From positions 404,501 to 468,500 of the forward strand of contig CALYLW010000313.1 of assembly GCA_944989445.1 (NCBI GenBank): DNA of 64,000 nt, in the 5' to 3' direction. The position numbers and the translations under genes are program-made. The notes below the pieces were generated by a model. It was not told the origin of the DNA. It was given only the letters and a program-made list of their open reading frames with translations, and searched no databases. Shown piece by piece: positions 50,430 to 61,144 of the stretch. Every line of letters starts with the position of its first letter. Within the stretch, counting starts at the first letter, position 1. Origin of the DNA: Ampullaceana balthica (lineage: Eukaryota; Mollusca; Gastropoda; Lymnaeidae).

Positions 50430-50775
50430 CGGAAAAGTGAAATGAGGGGAAGACCTTTTCATTATCCGCCTGCAGCATGAGTGTTTGAATGCTGAAAAAC
50501 TTGTGTTTTATTCTCTTTGTTCTATATTTATTTTTTTTAAAAGAATTTCTTATACAATTGTCTCACGAGATATATTTTGGGATGGCATTAAGTAATTGTC
50601 CTGTGTCCTATTTCCCAAAGCGGTATCTTTTGTTTTATAACAATGTGCTTATCACATACAGTGGCGTAGCTAGGGTGGGAGGGGTCTAAATTCTAAAGTC
50701 CCCCGGGCAGAGGCGTCACTAGGGTTGGTGTCACCCGGGGCGGTAGCTCATGGTGTCACCCCTTCACGACTGAAG

Positions 50776-51175
50776 GGGCCGTCCATAAATGACGTCACGC
50801 GAGGTTGCCGATTTTTACCCTCACCCTCCCCCAGCGTCATACTTTGTCACAAAAACTTAGACCCCACCCCTTTTTTACGATATGACGTCACAAAGCTTTG
50901 ACACCCCTCCCCCAAGCCCGTATTTTCTCAATACAAATTAGCATGTTGCAAATTATTTTTTGTCATTTAAATATGTAATTAGGGTAAGTCTGCACTGTAA
51001 TATCGTAACACGCGTGAAGTCATTGAAAACTTAATTAAATAAATGGTAAACAATCAAATATTTAAGTGGAACTTTTATTTAAAGTTTCGCGTTTTTGACG
51101 TGACGTCACATTTCTTATTAAACACCCCCCTCCTCGTACCACATCGTCACAGATGCGTGACCTCCCCCCTATGGC
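50776..51175. mobile_element. partial MITE of the GGGGCCGTCCATAAATGACG family
   Basis: The left arm and middle match the copies at 9041 and 26779. The right inverted end is absent. Confidence 0.7.
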
Positions 51176-51265
51176 GGATTAAAAAGGGGGGGGTGCTGAA
51201 CGGGCTAAAGCCCCCAATAATTTAAGGGCCCCAAAACTTTTTATGAATTATAGTGTATAATAAAG

Positions 51266-53390
51266 ATGCAGGCCATTATGTTTGTACGAATCCCTGAAAA
51301 TGCCTTGGACAGTCATACGGCAATGCTGCAAATGAGTAGGAAAAATAACGGAAACCAGGCTATTCTTCGTGAGAAGTGCATTGTAGCTCATTATGTGCCG
51401 TGCACAGCTCATTCCTTTAATTTGGTTGGGAAAAGAGCAGTAGGTTGTCCTACTGCGGTCAGATTTTTTTGTCTTCTGCAAAATCTTATACCCGACTTGT
51501 TGCATCTACTCATCGTTGACAGGTACTTCAAAAACATATGAAATTGATACATGCTAACAAAGCCCTGTCTGACACAAGATGGTCAGCCTGACATTATGCT
51601 GTAAGGTCTGTTAATAGCTCATACCATGAGAATATCGCAGCACTGGAAGAATTAGCAACGAATGAAAATCAGCCACGTGACTGCCGACTTGAAGAAGAAG
51701 GATTTCTAAAGGAAATTGAACAACTGGAAGTCGCTATTTTACTTGAAATTTGGGAAACAATTTTAGAAAGGAAGTCTCTCATTGAGTTTGTTGAAAAATA
51801 GCATTCTTAATTTGATTCCTATGAAGACAAAGGAAAGGAAAAGTCGGTGGTAAAAACAGTGTAAACAATCTTCAATGCTATCAAACAAAAAAGAAAGCGC
51901 CAGTTTGATAAAGGAACATCAACAAAACAGTATTCTCCTGGAGAAAAAAATATTCAAGATTGAGGTATTTCTGGTAACCATTGACAAACTTTCTTAAGCC
52001 CTACAACATTGGTTAGGTGCATATAAATACATCCATGAGAAATTTGGCTTTCTTACAAACCTAACTGAGCTCAGCACTTTCGCCACCCGATGGGCAGCAG
52101 CCAAGTTAATGGAAGAACATTCAAGTGATTTCGAAGAAGGGGTCGGGTAAATCCGAAGCAACCGTTTCGTCCCCCTCAATTTACTAGCAACGCCATCGAG
52201 CGGTGCCGGTTTAGGGCCAGGAGCGCCAGTACGGATTAGCAAAAAGTGCCGCGAAGAACGCATTGGACGCCAGCTCTGAGGAAACCTTCCAGTGGGTGGG
52301 TTGCACCCTAGGTAGGTCTTTGATGATCCCCCGGTCTGCGGTGGTCCTAACCATGGAGACCCGTGTGCTTTGCCGGGATGGCGCCAAAGTGGTAGAGGGT
52401 CGTAGTAGGAAATTCCACCACCTCCTTGTGAGGGCAACTTAGTGGGAGGCATCTTCGACTGTATGTCCTGGATGCCCAGGTGGCCGCTTCAGAAGCGACC
52501 GCTTTGGGGGGGGGGTTCCTCAGCTGTTACGTCCCTTTGGTTCATTGTGGGTAGCTATGGCAGCATCATCCGCAAAAAGCATGTCCCTAATGACTGACAG
52601 ACACAGATGGAGACAATCGTTGACTGCCGGGCTAGAAGCAGGAGAAAGAGACCTGCGACAGGTCGCAGACGCGGACCGCCAAAAGAGGAAAAGGAGAGCT
52701 AATCAGACAACCACATGTGCTGCCTTTCAGTGCCAGAAGTGCGGCAAAGGCTGCCATTCGCGAGTGGGCTTGTACAGCCACAGCAGAAGCTGCAGGGCCA
52801 TGCGCGAGGATCCCACAAGAGCACAGAATCTTCCATCATCTCACGAGACATAAGGAAAGCCAACCAACGTCCCTTTGGTGGCCAGATGGCTAAGGGGGTC
52901 TTCCGGGAAGACCCATATAGAGCACTTGGCTCGGGGCTTCTGATTTTCTTCCACATATAGGTTCATGAGTGATTTCGAAGACTGCTTACCTTCAGAATTA
53001 GTCCAATTTTCAGAACTCTTAAAAAAGTTATTGTCCAGCCCCAGGGTAAGGAAAAGGAATTAGCACAAAGCGAAACTCAAAAAACTTGCACAGAGCTAAA
53101 AATGTTGCTGCTTTTGAATGAGCTATATTTGACACAGTCCTTTACAAATGTACACATCGCACTTCGCATCTATCTTTCAATGATGACATCAAACTGCAGC
53201 TGAGAGCGATCCTTTTCAAAGTTGAAAAGAATATATAATGAGTTAGAATTTGCATGGGACGAAAAAGGCTGAATATGCTCTCTATAATGAGCATTGGAAA
53301 GGAACTTGTAAGCTTACTCAGCTTTATTGACTTGATTGAAAACTTCGCCATTTGAAAAATTCGCAAACGAAAGTTGTAGGTTGAAATAAT
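51266..53390 (+). pseudogene. hAT transposase remnant (ZMYM1-like), interrupted by a LINE
   Basis: Recognisable in order are CIVAHYVPCTAHSFNLVGKR (the CTAHSLNLVG core), NENQPRDCRLEEEGFLKEIE, the late NVHIALRIYLS and ERSFSKLKRIYNELEF (hAT C-terminal motif), and MSIGKELVSLLSFIDLIENF. Many frameshifts and stops are present. It is cut at 52137 by the LINE fragment and resumes at 52968. The product is not functional. Confidence 0.75.
52138..52967 (+). mobile_element. 5'-truncated LINE fragment with 14-bp target duplication
   Basis: Bounded by AGTGATTTCGAAGA on both sides (52124-52137 and 52968-52981). The GC-rich content contrasts with the host. It encodes the C-terminal end of a non-LTR polyprotein (52557-52853): MTDRHRWRQSLTAGLEAGER, then a C2H2-type finger CQKCGKGCHSRVGLYSHSRS. 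No poly(A) tail; it ends near TTCCACATATAGG. Confidence 0.8.
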
Positions 53391-53399
53391 AATCATACA

Positions 53400-54060
53400 T
53401 ATTTTTCAATAATTTTTGTTATTTCAAATAGTGAAAAGAATTCGTTACCTCATGAATTTTTTTTTAAAATACGGAATAACGCGTTATACTATTCTTTACG
53501 GGGGCGCGTTCGTAAGCATTAAACAGCGTAAGTCGGGATGGGACCGTCGTAACCGGAGGACTACCTGTATATAAACATGCATATCTATGCTTTCACGCCT
53601 TTAATAAATATATATATAAAAAATATTAACTCAAAGACATTGAAATCATAATTTTCCTCAAGAAAAACATCAACAAAGAAAACACATCTTTTGATATTTT
53701 TTATTTTGTGGTGATAAAAATCGTATTCCCCCCACCCCACTGTGGTGGAGGGAGTCGTGAGGTAGGGATTCGTTCATGCTGTCGGTGTGTCCAAGCCCAA
53801 ATGGCTTTATATCTTTTTAAACAGAAGACACTTCCTCTTTCATTCCAGCCTTTTTTAAAGATCTCTCTGCTGCGACTATTTCTTTTCTTTTTTTCCTAAT
53901 TTGTTTTAATTTTGTTCGTGTGTTGGGACTGTTTTATTATTGCAACTGATATTTTTTTTAATAAGAATTTTCGCGTGTAACGTATTTCGTTGTATTTCTT
54001 AATTTCTTTCTAGATTAAATTTTTTTTCATCTTTTGTTTTCGGACATAAAATCGTACACA
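53400..54060. other. 3' non-coding part of the hAT element, nothing else recognised
   Basis: AT-rich sequence between the transposase remnant and the right terminus. Confidence 0.4.
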
Positions 54061-54286
54061 GTAAAAATTTTAGGCTCGGGTGTCACCCCCTGATGGGTGT
54101 CACCCGGGGCGGCCCGCCCCCCCCCTAGTGACGCCACTGCCCCCGGGCCCCCACTTAAGGGGGGCCCCAAAGGAGTTTCCTAATATTTTTACATTAAATA
54201 TTATGCCACCCCCACGTATGAAGGGCGCCCCCAAAGAGGACAAGCACCCGGGCCCCCAAATCCCTAGCTACGCCACTGATCACAGA

Positions 54287-55778
54287 TCTTCTCGGGGAAT
54301 CATTTTTTATAAAAAATTCCGCGAATCTTTAAATTGTAAAACTCACCTGCACTTTTCGAATCTAAAATTGTTCGCATAAACTCAAGTGCATACGAATTTA
54401 GTTTTTAGAAATCCATCGATTCATCAAGTTTTTTAGGATTATATTTTTTAAAAAAATATTTATCTTTTTGTAATGAAATAAGAGTGTTAAAAGGATTACA
54501 GAAGAAACTTATTTTATTTCATTCTCTATGACCAATATAATATGTGATAGATATTCTAGTCTCTACTGTTGGCCTAAGATACAGATGAGGCCCACAAAAA
54601 ATGCTTTTCTTTTTTTAAAGTTTGCATAATTTTATATTTGAATCCCAACAACCTCCAAGGCACTGGAATACTCCCCATCCCCCCAACTCCAAGGCTATTC
54701 CAACAACCTCCAAGTCTATTTCACAAACTTCATCATGATGCTCCTCATCTCCACCTTCCAAAAATTTTAATATAGACAAGTGTTCTCAACCAAAATGTTT
54801 GATAATTGAACTTAAGAAATTAAAGCCAAGTGAAAATTTGTTTTTAAGCAACTAAAAACTAAAAATACAGAAAAATTTTAATTTATTTTATATACATTTT
54901 TATTTCAATAAAATTTGTTCATCATTGAGAGTAATTTTAACTTTCATTAATTTATAAAAGTCTCTGTTTAATAAAAGAAATAACACATCTGTATTATTAA
55001 TTATATTTTATAAAACATATAAAATTGTTCTTTTTTTTTGTCTTCAATAATTTTATAACAAACTTCAAGCTTTATTTAAAATCACAAAATAATAGAATAA
55101 TTTTAATTGTCCTTACAGTAATCCACATTCATTCATATATTTGTTATGTTATTATTGAACATGTTGAGTATTTGCTGAGTATTTTTTTGTCTGAGTGTGC
55201 CAATTAAGGGTTCATTTCTTATTCATTTCTAGGATTAGTAATTTATCTGAAATTAATTAAGAACTTTGTCCGAAAAACGGTTGCATAATGAAAAGACAAT
55301 GGTAAAGTGCTTCTAACGAATCCCAGTAATGGTAAACACTTATAGTAGTAGCCTAGTCATTTCAAATGTTGATAAAATACAGTTTAAATTTAAAGTTTAA
55401 AAAATCACATGTAACGTAAAAAGTTCAAGTTATCAGAAAATAATTACATACATTGATTAATGTAGTATAAAAAAAAATAATTTTGATACTTTTAAATACA
55501 GATTAAAAAATGTACCGGGTAAAAAAAATATGTACACTACACAACAACAAAAATTGTATAGATGGTAGGTTTTGTACATTATGCAGGTGAAAATATAATC
55601 TACAGATGACTAAGTGATTTAAATTTTTAACATAATTTAAATTTGCATTCCAAAAAACAAAACAAAAACAACAAAAATTAAAACAACAAAAATTAAAACA
55701 ATATGAAAAGGAATAATCTCTATAAAACATTTTTCATTTTAAAATGGATATGTACGAATTGATTATTTGTATTAGACA
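54287..55778. other. downstream region of the FRRS1-like gene
   Basis: AT-rich. On the minus strand an AATAAA at about 55067-55072 is a possible poly(A) signal roughly 710 bp after the stop codon, which would make 55060-55778 the 3' UTR. 54640-54720 has short ACAACCTCCAAG repeats. Confidence 0.4.
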
Positions 55779-58700
55779 TTAGAAAAAGATGGTCATACAC
55801 AGAGCTGCAGTTATGGAGCCAGCAATAAAAATAAAGAAAAAAAATAACAAGATGTGGCTTGGAGATGTTGCCTCATCAGGTTCAAGGTTGTTGCTCAGCT
55901 TATCCAGGTTGTATTCATCTGAGCCTGGACGGAACACTGAAAGTAGGTCAAAATAATTGTCCTATATTTAAAGCAGTTGTGTCTTCTTTACCATAATGTA
56001 GCAGTGCTTGCTTGCCAGGCAAACTTGAATATTAAATAATAACTTAAAGTAAAAAAAATTATACATCAACACAAATTACATTTTTAATTAAGTTTAAGAG
56101 TCTTGTTTCAAAAACTTTTAAGCAAACTACACATAAAGGACTTTTTTTTCAAAGTTACTATCTGGGTTTGAAGATTAAAATTGTGATTTCAAAAATAAAA
56201 ATTGAAATAACAGCCAGGGTACAATTGGTTAAATTTAATTTTTGGACTCAATTTGTAAATATTGACGTAACATCACTAATATTTACCCATAATATAAAAC
56301 TATATAATTTGCAATTGTCAAGCAAGTCAGTCAGTCTGTCCTGATGCTACTAATTTTAGAAAGCTGGGAAAACCAAATTACTGCACCAATGCACCAAAAG
56401 GTGTGCAAATTAAAGATGCGCTGTAAAAATATTATATGAAGTCATTGATTTAGCTCATATTTTCAATTTTAGAAAAGGGAACATTGTAAAAAGAGAATTA
56501 GATGGTGGTTAATTATAAAATCAAAAAATAAACGGGGCGCCGTAGGCGCCCTGCAACCCCTTTTATAAAATACTTTGTGTACATTTCAGAAACTTTAATA
56601 TTTCATATTTATCAAACAAGGATAAGTTAGTTGGGCTTTTGAAAAAGGTGGGTGCCTTAGGCGCCCAAAATAAGTGCATTTTTTATAAAATAAATAGATT
56701 TCAGCTGAAAACTTCCGTCATTTTTGACGGGTGTACGCTAGTTTTGTTATATTTACCTAAAACTTTGGAGGCAAAGTATTTGTAGCCAACAAATAAAATT
56801 TCAAAGAAAACAAAGAACCCGGCCCACACAGCCACTGTTCTCTCTCCAAATCTCTGCATCTCATAAGTAAAGTCAGCTATTTTGTAAGCATAAATGATTG
56901 TGGCGGCTGAGGAAATAAATGAAGTTTAATGAGATTAAAGCTGCAACAGATGGTATTAATAATTAACCTAAATTTCATGACTTTGATTCACAACGAGCAG
57001 GCCTGATGGAAGTTATCCCAACTACAACAGATGTCATAAAACTACAGTCTATAACCGTTTGAAGTTATCAGATTTTTAAACACCATAAAAAAACATTTTA
57101 ATGCAAACTATTAAAAGACTTTTATAAAGATTACCAAATGATGTAAATCGGCTGGAATAGTTTTACAGCAAGTAATGTTAGGAACAACAACTGACCCAAT
57201 AATTATGGATACATGCACTTGTGGCGTTGGGAATATTTATTCATAGTTTTTATAACTGAAAGTACACACATGATCAACAAGAAAATGTAAAAGCGACAAT
57301 GCTTTGCACAGATACCTGATATGATTAAAGCAGCTTGACCAAGAAGTCGGTGGAAGAAGTTGAAGATTGGCCGCACCTTGCTCTCAAGTCCTGGCCTGAA
57401 GAGGCCAGCAAGAACTTGAGCACACACAAGGGAAACAACTGTAAATCCGAGACACATGTGAGTGTGGGCAGACTCATCCTGAAACAAAAAGATGTGTAAG
57501 GGGCCGTCCATAAAGTACGTCAATCTCCAGATGGGGAGAGGGGGTGTAAGAAAGTGTGACAGTTTGTGACAGGGGTGAGGGGGGGGGTGTCCGGCCATAT
57601 GTGACGTCACAGTGTTTTATATTAAATTTTGATTGTTTTGTTGGTAATCCCTTATTTCAGCGCATTTTATATTTGAAGTCATCAACAATAAAAACATTTT
57701 TTCAAACTTACTTCATAATTACTATTATGAAATCTATTTTAAAATTAAAACATTATTTTTTTGTAGAAATAAAATTACTATTTTACGATTTTTACGAAAT
57801 AAAAATTTGTATATTTCACTATCTTCTGTGACTAACGGCGCCATTGTTGTTGTTGGAAGTCTGCTTTTAAAAACCTTTTTTTAAGTTAAAAACCCCTTTA
57901 AACTCAACAAAACACACGAAAACTAATTTTAAAGAATTAAATACTTTTTTTATTTCTGATTTAAGTGTTTAAATTAGTAAAAGTAAGTTATTTTATTTAT
58001 TTTGTTCAAAAAATTTAAAATGCGCTGAAATAAGGGATTACCGTTTTGTTAATAAAAACCAACATTTTTGTTCGAAAGTTTAACGTACTTTGCGGGGGTC
58101 TGAGATTTGTGACAGGGGTAGGAGGGGAGTTAAAAAAAAATTTTTTTTATGGACGGCCCCTAATGACTGTGTAATGAAATTAAAAACAAAGAAAGCAAAT
58201 TAGTCAAACTTGTTATACTTATATGTTTTAATATATATTTTACAATTCATAAGGTTTCCAAATTCAAAAATACTTACTTGTGTAATTTTGCCATCCAGTT
58301 TGACTAGTACTAAAACTAAGCCAGATACTGTTAGAACAAAGGTCATTAGAGCAGACATTCTATGAATCTGAGAATTGGAGAGGAGATGTAAACAATGAAC
58401 ATTTTTATTTAAAAAAATTAAAGAATGATTTATTGTGAAATTAGATGACTACTAAAAAATACATAGGTCTATTTCCACATGGTAAACAAATATGCAGAAA
58501 ACTATTTATTTCCCTTTACTTCCGATTGTCTCCCTTGATGACACGTTTTTTAAAATTAAAAAAAAACCGAACTACATAAAGTTCTTGTCATAAGAGCCAT
58601 AATAATAAGAGCATTGATAGTGGGGCCTTAAGATATAGAAGAGATTAATAAGAAACAAATATCTTATAAAGTCATTATAATTTCCATTCTAAAGAGTTAT

Positions 58701-61117
58701 CTAATTATTATTCAAATACTTTATTTGCAATTTCACTTGAAATAAATCTACGAATAAGATATAAATTTACTATAATATAGAAGTACCTACATGAAACCAA
58801 ATCTTTATGCCACAGATTTTTTTGTCATTGAAGCCATCTTTGTAATATCTGGCCAAGATGATAGCCAAACCGGCAAAGCCCAGCCAAGCAACTGTCATCA
58901 AGCTGGCTGTGTTTGAGAGTGACATTTAATTAAATCTTTGATAGCTTGGACTGCTCTTAACCCAGACTATTGATGGGTTGGAATGCTCTTAACCCAGTCT
59001 ATTGATGGGTTGAACTGCTCTAAACTCAATCTATTTATGGTTTGGACTGCTCTAAACCCAATCTATTGATGGGTTGGACTGCTCTAAACCCATTCTATTT
59101 ATGGATTGTACTGCTCTAAACCCAGTCTATTGATGGGTTGAACTGCTCTAAACTCAATCTATTTATGGGTTGAACTGCTCTAAACCCAGTCTATTGATGG
59201 GTTGGACTGCTCTAAGCCCATTCTAATAATCGATTGTACTGCTCTAAATCCAGTCTATTGATGGGTTGAACTGCTCTAAACTCAATCTATTTATGGGTTG
59301 GACTGCTCTAAACCCAGACTATTGATGGGTTGGACTGCTCTAAACACAGTCTATTGATGGGTTGGACTGCTCTAAACACAGTCTATTGATGGGCTGGACT
59401 CTCATTACAGGTGTATTATTTGATGACCTACCATGGGCTCTGATGAGTCTGGGCATGACACTGCCTCTGTGAATCCTGTTCTTGCTGAAATTAATTTTAC
59501 TCTCTGACACAACAGGCATTTCATAATGGTAGCCAATGACGTCAGTTACTAGAAACAAATAACAAGATAAAAATCAATGTAAAAACTATTTGCTTCTATT
59601 CCAAATAATAATAATTTTTCTTTTTCTTTGTGGATTCTGCCTCACATTTTATGGATTATTTAATTTACATTACTTAATTTAAAACTCTTGGAAGGAAAAA
59701 ATATATTGAATGTTGTAATTGTAACAATATAACAGGACTATATATTCATTGAGCCCCCCCCCCTCATTGATATTAGGCTTATTAGACTCAGTTACATCTC
59801 TGTGTCATGGTTTAAAATTGTAGGCAAAATTAAATACGATTTGGAGGACATGACATTTGGTATTGCCAATGATTTGAGCTGATGTCCGACAAAAAAAATT
59901 GAGATGCTAGAATGATTCATGCGTTTATAACATTGACACAAACATTCCAGAATACTCACACGTATATGTTTTCCCCCATGCAAGAAACAAATGCATGTCA
60001 TCAGCGAGGTCAAAGGTGAAGGTCGTAGGATCTGCGTCACCAAACTCTTGAATATAAACATCAAGGTTCATGAGCGCCGGTCTTGTGAAGCGACACACCA
60101 ATCGGCCGTCTACTTTGGCAGCCTCCAAGTTTGTTAAATTCGTCTGGAGATTAACAGCAGAAACAATTAGGTAAAAGAACAATCAATTGCACGTTATCTT
60201 CATTGGTACAGCAATAACAGCAACTGAAAAAAAACAGCGACAGCGACGGAAATGACACGGAAGCAACAAAACAGCAAATACAACTAAAACAATAGTCAAA
60301 GCAACATCAACGTTTTTTCGTCATTGTTCTCCCTGAAATACTCTATCAAATTACTTACAAGATACACATACTAATTGTTTCATTAAAACAATAAATTAGA
60401 GCTTTATTGATGGACTCATACTACATAAGCGAACGATTATGCTAATGTCATCATCATCAGCAGAAATAAAAACAACCCGTAAAAAACCAAGTTTTTGACT
60501 ATAAATCCTTTACGTATGAGACGTAACTAAAAGAATGTTCATTATAACACGCAGCGCAAGACCATCCAAAAATACAAAATTGCAGTTGTGTCGTAAAACG
60601 TGTTTAATATAATGCGCACCGATCAGGAATAGGTTTATAAAAAGTGTTGTCAGTAAAATACGCACCTTATTGCGCGACAGAAAGGTTGTTCAATATAATA
60701 CGCACCGCGACGCTCTATCTCAAAAAATAGCATGATACATAGGAATTAATAAAAATAATCTAAAAAATCAATAATTTAATTACGGTAAATGTGATCGATC
60801 TGAAATTTTGATACATTGTTTTTATCATCGGTACGAAACTGCCTGCAAAATTTCAGCTCGCTATCTTGCGAGCAAGTGGGTTAAAAATCGATCAAAAGTT
60901 TTGGCGACAAGCAAGCAAGCAAGCAAGCAAGGTCGGTCGGTCGGCCGCAGACACCACGAGTTAATATAAAGGATTTAAAAAGAAGATCACAAGTCTTAAA
61001 TTATGTTCTATGACTTACTCGGAGCTCACGACTGTTGTATTTCATGTTGTGGTTGAAGCCGTTCTGAATAGTCACCGTGTCAAACAAAGTTGTGCAACTG
61101 ATGGTCTGGTCTTCTCC
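55779..61117 (-). CDS. FRRS1: ferric-chelate reductase 1-like (DOMON-cytochrome b561), 5' partial
   Basis: Minus-strand exons 61019-61117, 59960-60143, 59432-59548, 58791-58906, 58278-58367, 57316-57478, 56757-56906 and 55779-55936. GT/AG ends and phases agree throughout, giving 358 residues and a TAA. FRRS1-type proteins are membrane oxidoreductases that reduce ferric iron, with reeler, DOMON and cytochrome b561 parts. The first two exons carry the DOMON end (VDGRLVCRFTRPALMNLDVY, FDLADDMHLFLAWGKTY). The b561 part has six membrane helices and the expected heme His in RLIRAH, WFHIHRM, HTHMCLGF and FNFFHRLLG. The last helix ends at the C-terminus (CMTIFF). The signal peptide, reeler and DOMON start should lie beyond the window, past the 25-bp minisatellite. 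Orthology to FRRS1 rather than a paralogue is likely but unproven. Confidence 0.9.
56530..56745. repeat. copy of the GGCGCC-palindrome dispersed repeat in an FRRS1-like intron
   Basis: Contains GGGGCGCCGTAGGCGCCC, TACTTTGTGTACATTTCAGA and CAAGGATAAGTTAGTTGGGC as at 37655-37978, and ends GACGGGTGTACGCTAGTTTT. It stops about 12 bp from an exon (56757). Confidence 0.7.
57500..58160. mobile_element. TAA-target MITE in an FRRS1-like intron
   Basis: Left end GGGGCCGTCCATAAAGTACG, right end TTTTATGGACGGCCCC, TAA duplication at 57497-57499 and 58161-58163. The subterminal GTGACAGGGGT blocks are also inverted. It starts 22 bp from the exon that ends at 57478. The interior differs from the other copies. 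Confidence 0.8.
58930..59410. repeat. 32-bp minisatellite filling an FRRS1-like intron
   Basis: About 15 copies of CTATTGATGGGTTGGACTGC followed by TCTAAACCCAGT. It occupies nearly the whole intron 58907-59431. Confidence 0.95.
60470..60978. mobile_element. single diverged copy of the 14819-16303 element
   Basis: Starts AACCCGTAAAAAACCAAGTT then GACTATAAATCCTTTACG, has GATCGATCTGAAATTTTGAT in the middle and (CAAG)n where the others have (GA)n, and ends GAGTTAATATAAAGGATTTA. It ends about 40 bp from an exon (61019). Confidence 0.75.
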
Positions 61118-61144
61118 CTGGACAAAGAATCAAAAGTTGACAAA

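Larger units (their letters stand above)
50708..54139. mobile_element. degenerate hAT transposon (ZMYM1-like) inserted in the outer MITE
   Basis: Left end CAGAGGCGTCACTAGGG, right end CCCCCTAGTGACGCCACTG, with a perfect 8-bp target duplication CCCCCGGG at 50700-50707 and 54140-54147. It contains a broken transposase (51266-53390), a piece of a TAA-target MITE and a LINE fragment. Confidence 0.85.
50659..54278. mobile_element. outer hAT-type MITE (CAGTGGCGTAGCTAGG family) split by another transposon
   Basis: Left end CAGTGGCGTAGCTAGGG, right end CCCTAGCTACGCCACTG, with target duplication ATCACATA (50651-50658) and ATCACAGA (54279-54286), seven of eight matching. Without the inserted DNA it is only about 190 bp, made of 50659-50707 and 54148-54278. 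Confidence 0.85.
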
